Origin: Opitutia bacterium
GTDB taxonomy: Bacteria > Verrucomicrobiota > Verrucomicrobiia > Opitutales > Opitutaceae
DNA: 13,395 bases
Assembly: GCA_003157575.1 (NCBI GenBank)
Contig: PMKA01000306.1
Location: 1 to 13,395 of the forward strand
Direction: 5' to 3'
Part shown: piece by piece, positions 1-7,363 of the stretch
How positions within the stretch are numbered: the first letter of the stretch is position 1
Layout: every line of letters starts with the position of its first letter
Notes under the pieces: generated by a model
Seen by the model: only the letters and a program-made list of their open reading frames with translations
Database searches by the model: none
What the model was told of the DNA's origin: nothing
Program-made: the position numbers and the translations under genes

Positions 1-1
1 C

Positions 2-763
2 CGGCAGTCTTCTGCAGCATGGATCGGAAACCTCACCTTCACCACGAACTTCATCCTCCCAAACCCGACCAGTTTTCACTTGTGGTCTCTGGCCGTTGAG
101 GAACAGTTCTATTTGGTCTGGCCGGGAATATTTGTGATCTTCGGAGTCGCGAAAAATCTACGGATCTCCATTTTCCTTCTGGCCCTCCCGGTCTGCGTCG
201 CGCCACTGGCCCGCGTGATTTCATATTTGCATGCGTCCCCCTCAATTCTGCACCCGTTCTTCACCCCGTTCTCTTGCTTCACTGTCTTCGACTCGCTCGC
301 GATCGGGTGTGCTTGCGCCATCCTTTTCGTCCGCAGGGGCGATGCTGTGCGCCGCCTGACCACGATCCGACCGAGGTTCTTCGTGCTTGTTGCAGCAACA
401 TTGGTTCTTTTGCCTCACATTCTGAACCGGACCTTGGTTTGTGCGGCGTTCACCGTCCCCCTTGGCAACTCGTCTCAGGGAATCGGACTGGCAATGATCC
501 TTCTGCAGGGCCTGATTTCTCCTGGCTTTGGGTTTTACGCGATCTTGAACAATCCGATCGTCTGCCACATCGGCGTGTTGTCATACTCCATCTATGTCTG
601 GCAGCAGGTTTTTTGGTCCCTACCCCAAGTCTCTAGCGTCGGAGCAACCTGGTGGATGGCGTTTCCCGGCTGGCTGGTCGCGGCTTTCACGGCAGCCTTG
701 ATTTCTTACCATTTTTTGGAGCAACCTTTGTTCCGCCTGCGTTCCCTCCTCCGGGAGACATAA
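2..763 (+). CDS. Acyltransferase-3 family membrane protein (OafA/YrhL-like), 5' end outside window
   Basis: The visible 253 residues are the C-terminal two thirds of an acyltransferase-3 protein. These are multi-span inner-membrane enzymes that transfer acyl groups, often acetyl, to surface sugars. The hallmark WSLAVEEQFYLVWPG (nt 83-127) is the family's conserved segment. Hydrophobic spans follow, for example around nt 128-230, 380-440 and 640-710. The end has the family's typical C-terminal helix (LSYSIYVWQQ, where many members carry a His in place of the Trp) and a FLEQPLFRLR tail. The N-terminal catalytic R-x10-H segment would lie left of the window, so the reading frame is open from the first bases. 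It ends at TAA 761-763, just before the second acyltransferase gene. Base composition is lower in GC than the middle of the window. The family call is firm; the acyl group and acceptor cannot be read from sequence. Confidence 0.9.
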   Translation, partial: RQSSAAWIGNLTFTTNFILPNPTSFHLWSLAVEEQFYLVWPGIFVIFGVAKNLRISIFLLALPVCVAPLARVISYLHASPSILHPFFTPFSCFTVFDSLAIGCACAILFVRRGDAVRRLTTIRPRFFVLVAATLVLLPHILNRTLVCAAFTVPLGNSSQGIGLAMILLQGLISPGFGFYAILNNPIVCHIGVLSYSIYVWQQVFWSLPQVSSVGATWWMAFPGWLVAAFTAALISYHFLEQPLFRLRSLLRET

Positions 764-822
764 GGATGTCACTAAGAATGCAGATGCATCCCACGGATTC
801 GACGTGCGGGGGATGTTTGAAT

Positions 823-1947
823 ATGTCTTCTATAACCAAGCGTGACAGTGCGTCCGCCGCGCCGGCAGTGCGGCTGCGATACGTGACTCTTGATGCCTGG
901 CGAGGCGTGGCTTGTCTCGGAGTGCTGGTGTTTCACAGTTTCGGAGGCTTGGGCGCCCAGCCTGTATCCATGATCCTGGCCCCACTGCGTGCCACGGCCG
1001 CTTATGGATGGTTCGGTGTAGATCTGTTCTTCGTAATCAGCGGTTACTGCATTGCCGACAAACTCCACGGGATGCTCGGCGCCGGTCAATCCGCCGGACG
1101 GTTTTGGGCCAACCGGGCCTTGCGCATCTTTCCGACTTATTGGTTCGCCCTGGCGTTTACGCTTCTGATCGGAATCATCGCCTTCCCTTTCAATGGCGTG
1201 GCGTGGTCGGATGTGTTTCCTGTCGGGCTGAAGGGATGGGCTGCCGATTTGTTCCTGTTGCATCCCTACTTGGGAGCCAAGTCTTCGGTTCTTGTCAGCT
1301 GGTCTCTCGTCTATGAGCTCGGTTTCTATGCACTGATGGGTGTCATTTTGCTGCCCCATGCCGGCACCCGCTGGTTGCCGGCATATTTCGGCGCCGGCAT
1401 GGCTCTTTGTTTTGTTCCATTGCTCGTCGCTCTTCCGAAATGGGCGCTTGTTCTGGGTCTCTGGCCGGACTTCTTTCTCGGATCGGCGGTTTACACAACG
1501 CTCTACGCCCGCGCGAACGGCGTCCGCTGGGCCGCCACCGCGGCCGCCTTGGTCATCGTCTTGATTGGCGCTCTGGCTTTGGCTGGAATAGCGATCATGC
1601 CCCTCGCCGGATACATGGGTGGCCGTCGCGGTGCAACGGCCGCCTTTGCCGCTCTGCTTGTTCTGCTCCATCCGCTCGACAGGAGGCTCGCCGCCTTCCG
1701 ACCGGTCCGGTGGCTCGGCGCTGCAGGCTCGATATCTTACTCGCTGTACCTGGTGCACGTGCCCGTCCTCGGTCGCATCCTCAATCTCGGTCAGCGGGTC
1801 ATCCCCACCGGTTCACTCTCATTTGTGGTGTTATGGTCAACAGCGATCAGCGCGGCGTTGCTTGTCGGTTTTTTGTTCAACCGCTGGATCGAGCATCCCA
1901 TGGAGTCGCTCCGTCGAACTCACGTCGAAACACGGCGCGCGACCTGA
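823..1947 (+). CDS. Acyltransferase-3 family membrane protein (OafA/ExoZ-like)
   Basis: Predicted 374-residue integral membrane acyltransferase, probably O-acylating the polysaccharide. The N-terminal LDAWRGVACLGVLVFH contains Arg27 and His38, which match the family's R-x10-H catalytic pair. FGVDLFFVISGYCIADKL follows as the second conserved block. The middle motif SWSLVYELGFYALMG is a divergent form of the family's WSLAVEEQFY. About ten hydrophobic spans run to a C-terminal SYSLYLVHVPVLGR helix and an IEHPMESLRR tail, so the protein is full length. I chose ATG 823, preceded by a G-run at 808-812, because it leaves the usual short lead before the catalytic segment. ATG 766, two bases after the previous stop with GGGAG at 753-757, would add 19 residues that do not resemble the family. 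The protein is not a close copy of its left neighbour. Substrate unknown. Confidence 0.9.
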   Translation: MSSITKRDSASAAPAVRLRYVTLDAWRGVACLGVLVFHSFGGLGAQPVSMILAPLRATAAYGWFGVDLFFVISGYCIADKLHGMLGAGQSAGRFWANRALRIFPTYWFALAFTLLIGIIAFPFNGVAWSDVFPVGLKGWAADLFLLHPYLGAKSSVLVSWSLVYELGFYALMGVILLPHAGTRWLPAYFGAGMALCFVPLLVALPKWALVLGLWPDFFLGSAVYTTLYARANGVRWAATAAALVIVLIGALALAGIAIMPLAGYMGGRRGATAAFAALLVLLHPLDRRLAAFRPVRWLGAAGSISYSLYLVHVPVLGRILNLGQRVIPTGSLSFVVLWSTAISAALLVGFLFNRWIEHPMESLRRTHVETRRAT

Positions 1948-2093
1948 TTTGCCGGGACAAAGGCAATCCTCGCGCCGCTCGGCTGCCATGGTCCTCAACC
2001 TTGACAGTGCGCTCGCGGAATCGCCGGCAGCGCTCTACAGAACAGTCGTTCCAAAAGCTTCCGCTGTTTGCTGATCTTTTCGTCCAACAGTTC

Positions 2094-2810
2094 ATGAATT
2101 TTCTTTCCTTGATTCCCGAATCCCTGAAAGAGCACCTGCGCCACCGTGTCGGCGCTGTGACAATGCGGGGCCGGCTGCGAAATATGCGCGCAGCCGGATT
2201 TAATCCAAAAAAGATCATCGACGCAGGAGCTTTTCGTGGTGACTGGACGCAAATGGCCGCACGCATTTTCCCTGATGCTTCCATTCTCCTAATCGAGCCA
2301 CAGCCAGATCTTGCAAAGCACCTCTCCGCGTTTTGTTCGAGGCTGCATTCATGTCGGTTTCGACAGGCGCTCCTTGGCAGCGTCCGACAAAAGGCCCATT
2401 TCTTCATCCAGGAATCTAACAGCCGCATTGTGCCGGACCCCGAGAACTGGCCCGCTGCCCGGCTCTTCTCGATCGAAACCGAAAAACTCGCCGATATCGC
2501 CGCGATCGAGGACTTTTCAGACTGCGATTTCCTCAAGCTCGACCTTCAAGGGCACGAACTCGACGCGCTGGCCGGAGCTGGTGCGCTCTTCGGAAGCGTC
2601 GAGGTCATACTGATGGAATGCTCATGGCTTCCCATCGGCCCGGTCCCGCTTGCAGCCGAAGCAATCGCCACTGTATCTGATCGCGGCTACCAACTCTACG
2701 ACGTTATGGGCTTCAACTATCGCCCGCTCGATCGGGCGCTCTGGCAAACCGACTTCCTTTTTGTTCGACACGATTCGCCGTTGCTCGCCCGCCAGCACGA
2801 TTGGTCCTAA
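2094..2810 (+). CDS. FkbM family SAM-dependent methyltransferase
   Basis: Predicted 238-residue soluble class I methyltransferase. The SAM-binding motif I is IIDAGAFRGDWTQMAA (about residues 41-56), and ILLIEPQPDL follows on strand beta2. The acidic motif FLKLDLQGHELDALAGAG (about 146-163) is the typical FkbM signature. FkbM enzymes O-methylate sugars or polyketides using S-adenosylmethionine, and they are common in polysaccharide clusters, where they methylate a sugar hydroxyl or chain end. ATG 2094 is the only in-frame ATG that gives the usual short helical lead (MNFLSLIPESLKEHL). The frame stays open far upstream, but there it lies inside the acyltransferase gene. No clear Shine-Dalgarno sequence precedes the start. 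The 146 bases between 1947 and 2094 hold no convincing gene; they are the longest gap in the window. Confidence 0.9.
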   Translation: MNFLSLIPESLKEHLRHRVGAVTMRGRLRNMRAAGFNPKKIIDAGAFRGDWTQMAARIFPDASILLIEPQPDLAKHLSAFCSRLHSCRFRQALLGSVRQKAHFFIQESNSRIVPDPENWPAARLFSIETEKLADIAAIEDFSDCDFLKLDLQGHELDALAGAGALFGSVEVILMECSWLPIGPVPLAAEAIATVSDRGYQLYDVMGFNYRPLDRALWQTDFLFVRHDSPLLARQHDWS

Positions 2811-2821
2811 ACGACCGTCCC

Positions 2822-4057
2822 GTGCCACGCATCCTCATCCTGATCGGTTCCCACCTTTGCACGGCGCCGCGACCGCAAAAGGAGGCCTGTGCGCTCGCAG
2901 CGGCCGGTCATGAGGTGACAATAGCCGGCGGCTGGTTCGACCCCGAATTCGCCGCCTGGGACGAGCGCCTGATCGCGGATGCTCCGTACAGGTTTAAAAA
3001 GGTCGCCGACCTGAGACCGCACGCTCCCGGCGGCCATTTCCGCCGCTGGATGTCCCGTCTGCGGCGGTATCTCGCCCGCCGCCGCTTTGCGCGCACAGGC
3101 TCCTTCACGCCGGAACTCCTGGGGTTGTTCCCGCGTGAAACCCGGCGGTTCGCCGGCGCTTTTCGCGCCGATCTCACCCTTGCGCACTCGGAAGGCGGCC
3201 TGTGGGTGGCGACCCGGCTTCAACGCGACGGCCTCAGGGTCGGCGTGGACTACGAGGACTGGTTCTCCGAGGATCTGCTGCCCGCTGATCGGATTGGCCG
3301 GCCTTGCGCAACGATCCGGGAGATGGAGGGGGCGCTTCTTCGCTCATGCCGCTACACTGTGACCACCTCGGCGGCGCTGTCTGGGGAATTGCAGCGAACC
3401 TTTGCGGCACCCGCTCCCTGCGTCGTCTACAACACATTTCCCGAAGCCCCGATCGATGGCCGCCGCATAGACCGGCCGGATTCCTCGGTGCCCTCGCTGC
3501 ACTGGTTTTCCCAGACCATCGGGCCGAGCCGTGGACTCGAAACGCTCTTCGCGGCGCTTCCGCTGCTGCATCACCGCTGCCAGGTAACTCTTCGCGGGCG
3601 TCTTCTGCCGGCTTACCGCAGTTGGCTGGAATCGCTCGTGCCCGGAGACCGGCGTGCATCCCTCCACATCCTGCCGCTGGTGCCCAACTCAGAACTGCCT
3701 TCGCGGCTTGCGGAACACGATGTCGGACTCGCTCTGGAACAGGCGGACAACCCCAGCCGGGATCTCACGATCACCAACAAGTTCTTCCAGTATCTTCAGG
3801 CCGGCCTGGCTGTCATCGCCACCGACACCAGGGGCCAGCAGGAGGCCGCCCGCCTGGCGCCGACGGCCTGCGCGCTCGTGCCGCAACGAAACGCCGCCGC
3901 GCTGGCCGCCGCCATTGATGTCCTGCTGGCTGACGCACAGGGGCTTGCCCGCGCCAAGGCCGCAGCCCGGGAGGCGGCTCAGACTGTGTTTGCCTGGGAG
4001 CGCCAGCAGAAGGTGCTCACCGCCAGGGCGCAGGAGGCGCTGTCAACAGTCTCCTGA
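2822..4057 (+). CDS. GT4-like (GT-B fold) glycosyltransferase
   Basis: Predicted 411-residue cytoplasmic glycosyltransferase that likely adds one sugar of the repeat unit from a nucleotide-sugar donor. The N-terminal Rossmann strand and loop PRILILIGSHLCTAPRPQKE is followed by ALAAAGHEVTIAGG, a typical GT-B acceptor domain opening. The linker carries HWFSQTIGPSRGLETLFAAL (about residues 227-246), starting the donor domain. The donor-site stretch NPSRDLTITNKFFQYLQAG (from about residue 310) is followed by LAVIATDTRGQQEAA. This subgroup replaces the classical E-x7-E with a TNKxFxY-type helix. No ATG lies at a sensible place. GTG 2822, 11 bases after the FkbM stop, fits best; TTG 2801 would overlap FkbM by ten bases. 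No Shine-Dalgarno site is visible, so translational coupling to FkbM is plausible. Sugar specificity cannot be read. Confidence 0.9.
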   Translation: MPRILILIGSHLCTAPRPQKEACALAAAGHEVTIAGGWFDPEFAAWDERLIADAPYRFKKVADLRPHAPGGHFRRWMSRLRRYLARRRFARTGSFTPELLGLFPRETRRFAGAFRADLTLAHSEGGLWVATRLQRDGLRVGVDYEDWFSEDLLPADRIGRPCATIREMEGALLRSCRYTVTTSAALSGELQRTFAAPAPCVVYNTFPEAPIDGRRIDRPDSSVPSLHWFSQTIGPSRGLETLFAALPLLHHRCQVTLRGRLLPAYRSWLESLVPGDRRASLHILPLVPNSELPSRLAEHDVGLALEQADNPSRDLTITNKFFQYLQAGLAVIATDTRGQQEAARLAPTACALVPQRNAAALAAAIDVLLADAQGLARAKAAAREAAQTVFAWERQQKVLTARAQEALSTVS

Positions 4058-4097
4058 ACGCCTTTTCAGCTCCATCGTGCGCATACTTTACAGGTTG

Positions 4098-4889
4098 ATG
4101 CTCATCTTCTCGCTGGGGACGATCAGAATTCCGTGGGTAAACCGCATCCTCCGGCGTCTGGCGGGCCGCTCGGTCAACGTGCTCCTGCAGCTGCGCAGCC
4201 GCGATTATGTCCAGCCCGCGCACGGGGTCGCCCTCGTCATCGCTCCCCATCAGGATGACTGCGCCCTCGGCTGCGGCGGTCTTGTCATTCAAAAATGCAT
4301 CGAGGGTTTTCCGGTCCACGTTGTTTACGTCACCGACGGAAGCGCGTCGCATCCGCATCACCCGGCGGTGACACCCGAAATGCTGACGGCGGAGAGGGAA
4401 CGCGAGAGCCGGGCCGCCCTCGCGAAGATGGGCGTCGAGGAGTCCGCAGTCCATCTCCTCGGCGCAGCCGACGGGACACTGGGAAGGTTGTCGCCCGAGG
4501 CAAGGGCGCAGGTCGTCTCGGATTTCCGCCGGCTGCTCGTCGCAATCCGTCCCGACGAAATCTTTATTACCTATCGACTCGATGGGAGCTCCGAGCATGA
4601 GGCAGCCTTCCTCCTTTTCACCGAGGCGATGGCGGGAACCGGGCTGCAGCCCCGTGTCTATGAATACCCGGTCTGGGCATTGTGGAATTCGTTGCGGTTG
4701 ATCCGGCCGTGCCTGACCGCGCGCCGCATCAACAGGTTTCGTTTCCGCGGCCACGAAGACGCGAAGATCGCAGTCCTCAAATGCTACGTCTCGCAGTTCG
4801 AACCGACGCCCCCGTGGCCCGAGCCGGTCATCGATCCCGACTTCGTGCGTCTCTTTCAGCAACCCTGCGAATTCTTCCTCGAAATCTGA
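4098..4889 (+). CDS. PIG-L/LmbE-like deacetylase
   Basis: Predicted 263-residue metal-dependent de-N-acetylase of the PIG-L/LmbE family (GlcNAc-PI deacetylase, MshB and BshB relatives). It is likely to remove an N-acetyl group from an amino sugar of the glycan or its precursor. The metal and catalytic motif is VIAPHQDDCALGCGG, with His51, Asp53 and Asp54 at the positions of the usual H-x-D-D. The usual Glu that follows is Cys55 here. HVVYVTDGSASHP and TAERERESRAALAKMG (the conserved R-E-x-E helix) follow. SSEHEAAFLLFTEAM supplies the expected later histidine at about 167. The stop is 54 bases before the next glycosyltransferase. ATG 4098 is my choice. GTG 4077, 19 bases after the preceding stop, would add VRILYRL and is a real alternative. 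The residues before the motif (LIFSLGTIRIPWVNRILRR) are hydrophobic and basic, so membrane association is possible. Confidence 0.87.
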   Translation: MLIFSLGTIRIPWVNRILRRLAGRSVNVLLQLRSRDYVQPAHGVALVIAPHQDDCALGCGGLVIQKCIEGFPVHVVYVTDGSASHPHHPAVTPEMLTAERERESRAALAKMGVEESAVHLLGAADGTLGRLSPEARAQVVSDFRRLLVAIRPDEIFITYRLDGSSEHEAAFLLFTEAMAGTGLQPRVYEYPVWALWNSLRLIRPCLTARRINRFRFRGHEDAKIAVLKCYVSQFEPTPPWPEPVIDPDFVRLFQQPCEFFLEI

Positions 4890-4913
4890 CGCCGGCAGCC
4901 TGTCTGGCTTCGA

Positions 4914-4936
4914 GCCCGCCGGGCTGCTTGGCGGGC
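4914..4936 (+). other. GC-rich hairpin just upstream of a glycosyltransferase start
   Basis: GCCCGCC (4914-4920) and GGCGGGC (4930-4936) are perfect 7-base complements around a 9-base loop. The stem ends seven bases before ATG 4944. A competing hairpin, AGCCC-GCC-GGGCT (4913-4925), uses part of the same bases, so the two folds exclude each other. No T-run follows, so a classical intrinsic terminator is unlikely. The position suggests a possible effect on ribosome access or RNA stability. It could also be chance in GC-rich DNA. Confidence 0.4.
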
Positions 4937-4943
4937 ACTCCCG

Positions 4944-5975
4944 ATGAGAATACTTCTCGCCTGTGATCCCATGATTCACGTGCCGCCGCTTGGCTACGGC
5001 GGCATCGAGCGGATCGTCGCCGCACTCGTTCGCGGTCTGCGGGCGGCCGGCCACACGGTGGCGCTTGTGGCAAAAAAGGGGTCCGCGTGCGACGCCGACG
5101 CCCGCTACTTCTGGCCGGGCGGGAACGTCGGCAGCCTTCGCGACTCCTGGCGCAATGCCCTGGCCCTCCGCCGGGCCGCGCGCGAATTCAGGCCCGACGT
5201 CCTGCACAGCTTCGCCCGGCTCGCCTTCCTCCTGCCGCTGCTCCGCTCGCGCCTGCCCAAGATCATGTCCTACCAGCGCAAGACCGGCGGCCGCGGAATC
5301 ACGGTCGCGGCCGCGCTCGGAGGGCGCACGCTTCGCTTCACGGGCTGCAGCGAATTCATCTGCGCGATGGGCCGCCGGGCAGGGGGACGCTGGGATGCGG
5401 TCTACAACTTCGCCGAACTCGATAAACTCACGTTCGTCCCGCGCGTGCCCGCCGATGCGCCGCTCGTCTTTCTCAGTCGCGTCGAATCCATCAAGGGTCC
5501 CGATCTCGCCATCGCCATCGCCCGGGCAAGCGGCCGCCGGCTGCTTGTAGCCGGCAACCACGCGGCGGACGGCCCGGAGCGCGAATTCTGGGACCGCGCC
5601 GTGGCGCCGCACATCGGACGCGACGGGATCGAATACGTCGGCGAGATGAACGACGTGCAGAAGAATGACCTGCTCGGCCGCGCAGCCGCGATGATCGTTC
5701 CCATCCAATGGGACGAGCCTTTCGGGATCGTGTTTGCCGAGGCCTTCGCCACGGGCACGCCCGTCATCACCTGCGCACGCGGAGCGCTGCCGGAGATCGT
5801 CACTCCCGGCCGCACCGGCTTCTTTATAAAGGGCGTTGAGGACGGCGTCGCCGCCGTCGCGCGCATTGGCGAACTCGACCGCGCGGCCTGCCGCGAGGTC
5901 GCGGAAACTCGTTTCAGCCTCCCGGTATGTGCGGAAATGTATCTGCGCCTCTACGCAGACGCGCGAAAGGGATGA
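4944..5975 (+). CDS. GT4 family glycosyltransferase
   Basis: Predicted 343-residue retaining glycosyltransferase of the GT-B fold. It opens with MRILLACDPMIHVPPLGYGG (residues 1-20) and IERIVAALVRGLRAAGH, the glycine-rich loop and first helix typical of GT4. The donor domain starts at FLSRVESIKGPDLAI (about residues 176-190). The E-x7-E donor-binding element is EPFGIVFAE (Glu258 and Glu266), followed by AFATGTPVITCARGALPEIV. The protein is cytoplasmic or membrane-peripheral and would transfer a sugar during repeat-unit assembly. ATG 4944 matches the conserved family N-terminus exactly. No Shine-Dalgarno sequence is visible, and a 7-bp hairpin lies directly upstream. The opening PPLGYGG resembles the PPLGGGA of the glycosyltransferase at 11257, suggesting the two are related members of one subgroup. 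Donor and acceptor are unknown. Confidence 0.93.
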   Translation: MRILLACDPMIHVPPLGYGGIERIVAALVRGLRAAGHTVALVAKKGSACDADARYFWPGGNVGSLRDSWRNALALRRAAREFRPDVLHSFARLAFLLPLLRSRLPKIMSYQRKTGGRGITVAAALGGRTLRFTGCSEFICAMGRRAGGRWDAVYNFAELDKLTFVPRVPADAPLVFLSRVESIKGPDLAIAIARASGRRLLVAGNHAADGPEREFWDRAVAPHIGRDGIEYVGEMNDVQKNDLLGRAAAMIVPIQWDEPFGIVFAEAFATGTPVITCARGALPEIVTPGRTGFFIKGVEDGVAAVARIGELDRAACREVAETRFSLPVCAEMYLRLYADARKG

Positions 5976-6048
5976 ATACGCCCATGCAGCGAAACCTGTC
6001 GGGATGCTCCGGGCGCATGCACCAGCCATTCACGGCACTTCACGCGGC

Positions 6049-7362
6049 ATGAACCGCCGGCTCCTCATCGTCTCGCCGCACTGGCCGCCGGTCAACGCAC
6101 CGGATCTCCAGCGGGTGCGGATGAGCCTGTCGTACTACAGGGAGTGCGGCTGGGAACCGGTTGTGCTTTGCGTCCACGCGGACGATGTCGCCGGCACCCT
6201 GGAGCCCGAGCTGGAGCTCACTTATCCGCCGGACATCCGCATCGTCCGCTGCCATGCATGGCCCATCCGCTGGACGCAATGGTTCGGCCTGGGCAACGTC
6301 GGGTGGCGCGCGTGGCCGTCGCTTTATCGCATAGGTTCCCGGCTTCTCCGCGAGGAGCACTTTGACCTCGTCTTCTTTTCCACAACGCAATTTCTCACCT
6401 TCGCCCTCGGACCCGTCTGGCGCCGGCGTTTCGGCGTTCCCTACGTCATCGACATCCAGGATCCGTGGCGCACGGACTATTACGAACGGCCCGGCGCGCC
6501 GCGTCCCCCGGGGGGCCGGAAATACGTCGTTGCGCGGATGGTGGCGCGGCTTCTCGAAGGGCCGGTCTACCGGCGGGCCGCCGGGTTCATCAGCGTGTCC
6601 GAACCCTACCTGACCGACCTCGGGCTCCGTTATCGGTGGTTTGGCGCCAAGCCTCAGGCGACAATCCGCTTTGGGGTCTCGGCGGCTGATTTCGCGAGGG
6701 TAAAGGAGCATCCACACAAAAACGCGGTGCTTCCCCGCGAGCCGGCGAAGCTGCATCTTCTCTATACCGGGGCATCCGGGCCGATCATGCCTCATTCCCT
6801 CAACCAGCTCTTCGGTGCATTCAAGACATACCAGGCGCTGCATCCAGACCGGGCGGCCCGCTTCCGGTTTCATTTTTACGGAACCAGCTATGTGCCCGAG
6901 GGGAAGGGCGTCCCGTCCGTGCTGCCAGTGGCCGGGAAACACGGTCTGAGGGCCGAGGTCACCGAGATTCCCCACCGCCTCGGTCATCTGGAAAGCCTGT
7001 CGCTGCTCCCGCAGGCGGACGCGTTGCTTTTGCTTGGTTCGAGCGACCGGTCCTATTCCCCTTCGAAGCTCTATCCCTATTTCCTCTCCGGCAAACCGAT
7101 CCTCAGCGTCGTTTTCCACAACAGCTACCTCGAAACCATCCTGGCCGAACTGAATTGCTCGGTCGTGGCGGCCTTTGACGGAGGGCTTCCGGCAGATTCC
7201 GCCCAGAAAATCATCCTCCGCTTCTTCGACCTGGCGCTGGCTGGATTCCCGCCGGCGGAGATGCCCGTGCGCAACGAGGCGCTGTTTAACCGCAGCTTCC
7301 TTGCGGAGGCCCTTGTCCGCCGGCAATGCGAGCTCTTTGAACGGGCGCTGGCAGCCAGTTGA
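6049..7362 (+). CDS. GT-B fold glycosyltransferase, divergent GT4-like
   Basis: Predicted 437-residue glycosyltransferase. The start MNRRLLIVSPHWPPVNAPDL and QRVRMSLSYYRECGWEPVVLCV form a GT-B first strand and loop. FDLVFFSTTQFLTFALGPVW and YVIDIQDPWRTDYYERP are features of a GT4-like subgroup that handles long-chain polysaccharide assembly. The second domain starts near LYTGASGPIMPHSLNQLFGA (about residue 238). The donor-site helix is SPSKLYPYFLSGKPILSVV (Pro338, Lys340), in place of the standard E-x7-E. ATG 6049 gives the conserved N-terminus. ATG 6004, in the same frame, would add 15 residues. The 73 bases between this gene and the previous stop hold nothing recognisable. The stop TGA (7360-7362) is followed one base later by the ATG of the polymerase gene, so the two are probably translationally coupled. 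Specificity unknown. Confidence 0.87.
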   Translation: MNRRLLIVSPHWPPVNAPDLQRVRMSLSYYRECGWEPVVLCVHADDVAGTLEPELELTYPPDIRIVRCHAWPIRWTQWFGLGNVGWRAWPSLYRIGSRLLREEHFDLVFFSTTQFLTFALGPVWRRRFGVPYVIDIQDPWRTDYYERPGAPRPPGGRKYVVARMVARLLEGPVYRRAAGFISVSEPYLTDLGLRYRWFGAKPQATIRFGVSAADFARVKEHPHKNAVLPREPAKLHLLYTGASGPIMPHSLNQLFGAFKTYQALHPDRAARFRFHFYGTSYVPEGKGVPSVLPVAGKHGLRAEVTEIPHRLGHLESLSLLPQADALLLLGSSDRSYSPSKLYPYFLSGKPILSVVFHNSYLETILAELNCSVVAAFDGGLPADSAQKIILRFFDLALAGFPPAEMPVRNEALFNRSFLAEALVRRQCELFERALAAS

Positions 7363-7363
7363 G

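Noticed and set aside
2001..2029. TTGACA resembling a -35 box upstream of the FkbM gene
   Set aside because: No -10-like hexamer occurs at 16-18 bases (the 17-base position reads CCGGCA), so a promoter is not supported from sequence alone.
1988..2074. 28-codon open frame in the gap before the FkbM gene
   Set aside because: There is no ribosome site, no recognisable motif, and it is too short to support; chance is the simplest explanation.
1407..2093. Long N-terminal extension in frame with the FkbM gene
   Set aside because: The frame is open, but the extension mostly overlaps the acyltransferase-3 gene and shows no domain; the FkbM family has a short lead, matching ATG 2094.
4017..6029. 670-codon open frame on the minus strand
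   Set aside because: It lies antisense to the PIG-L and glycosyltransferase genes. Its product is charged, low in hydrophobic cores and shows no family motif. Long antisense open frames are expected in GC-rich coding DNA.
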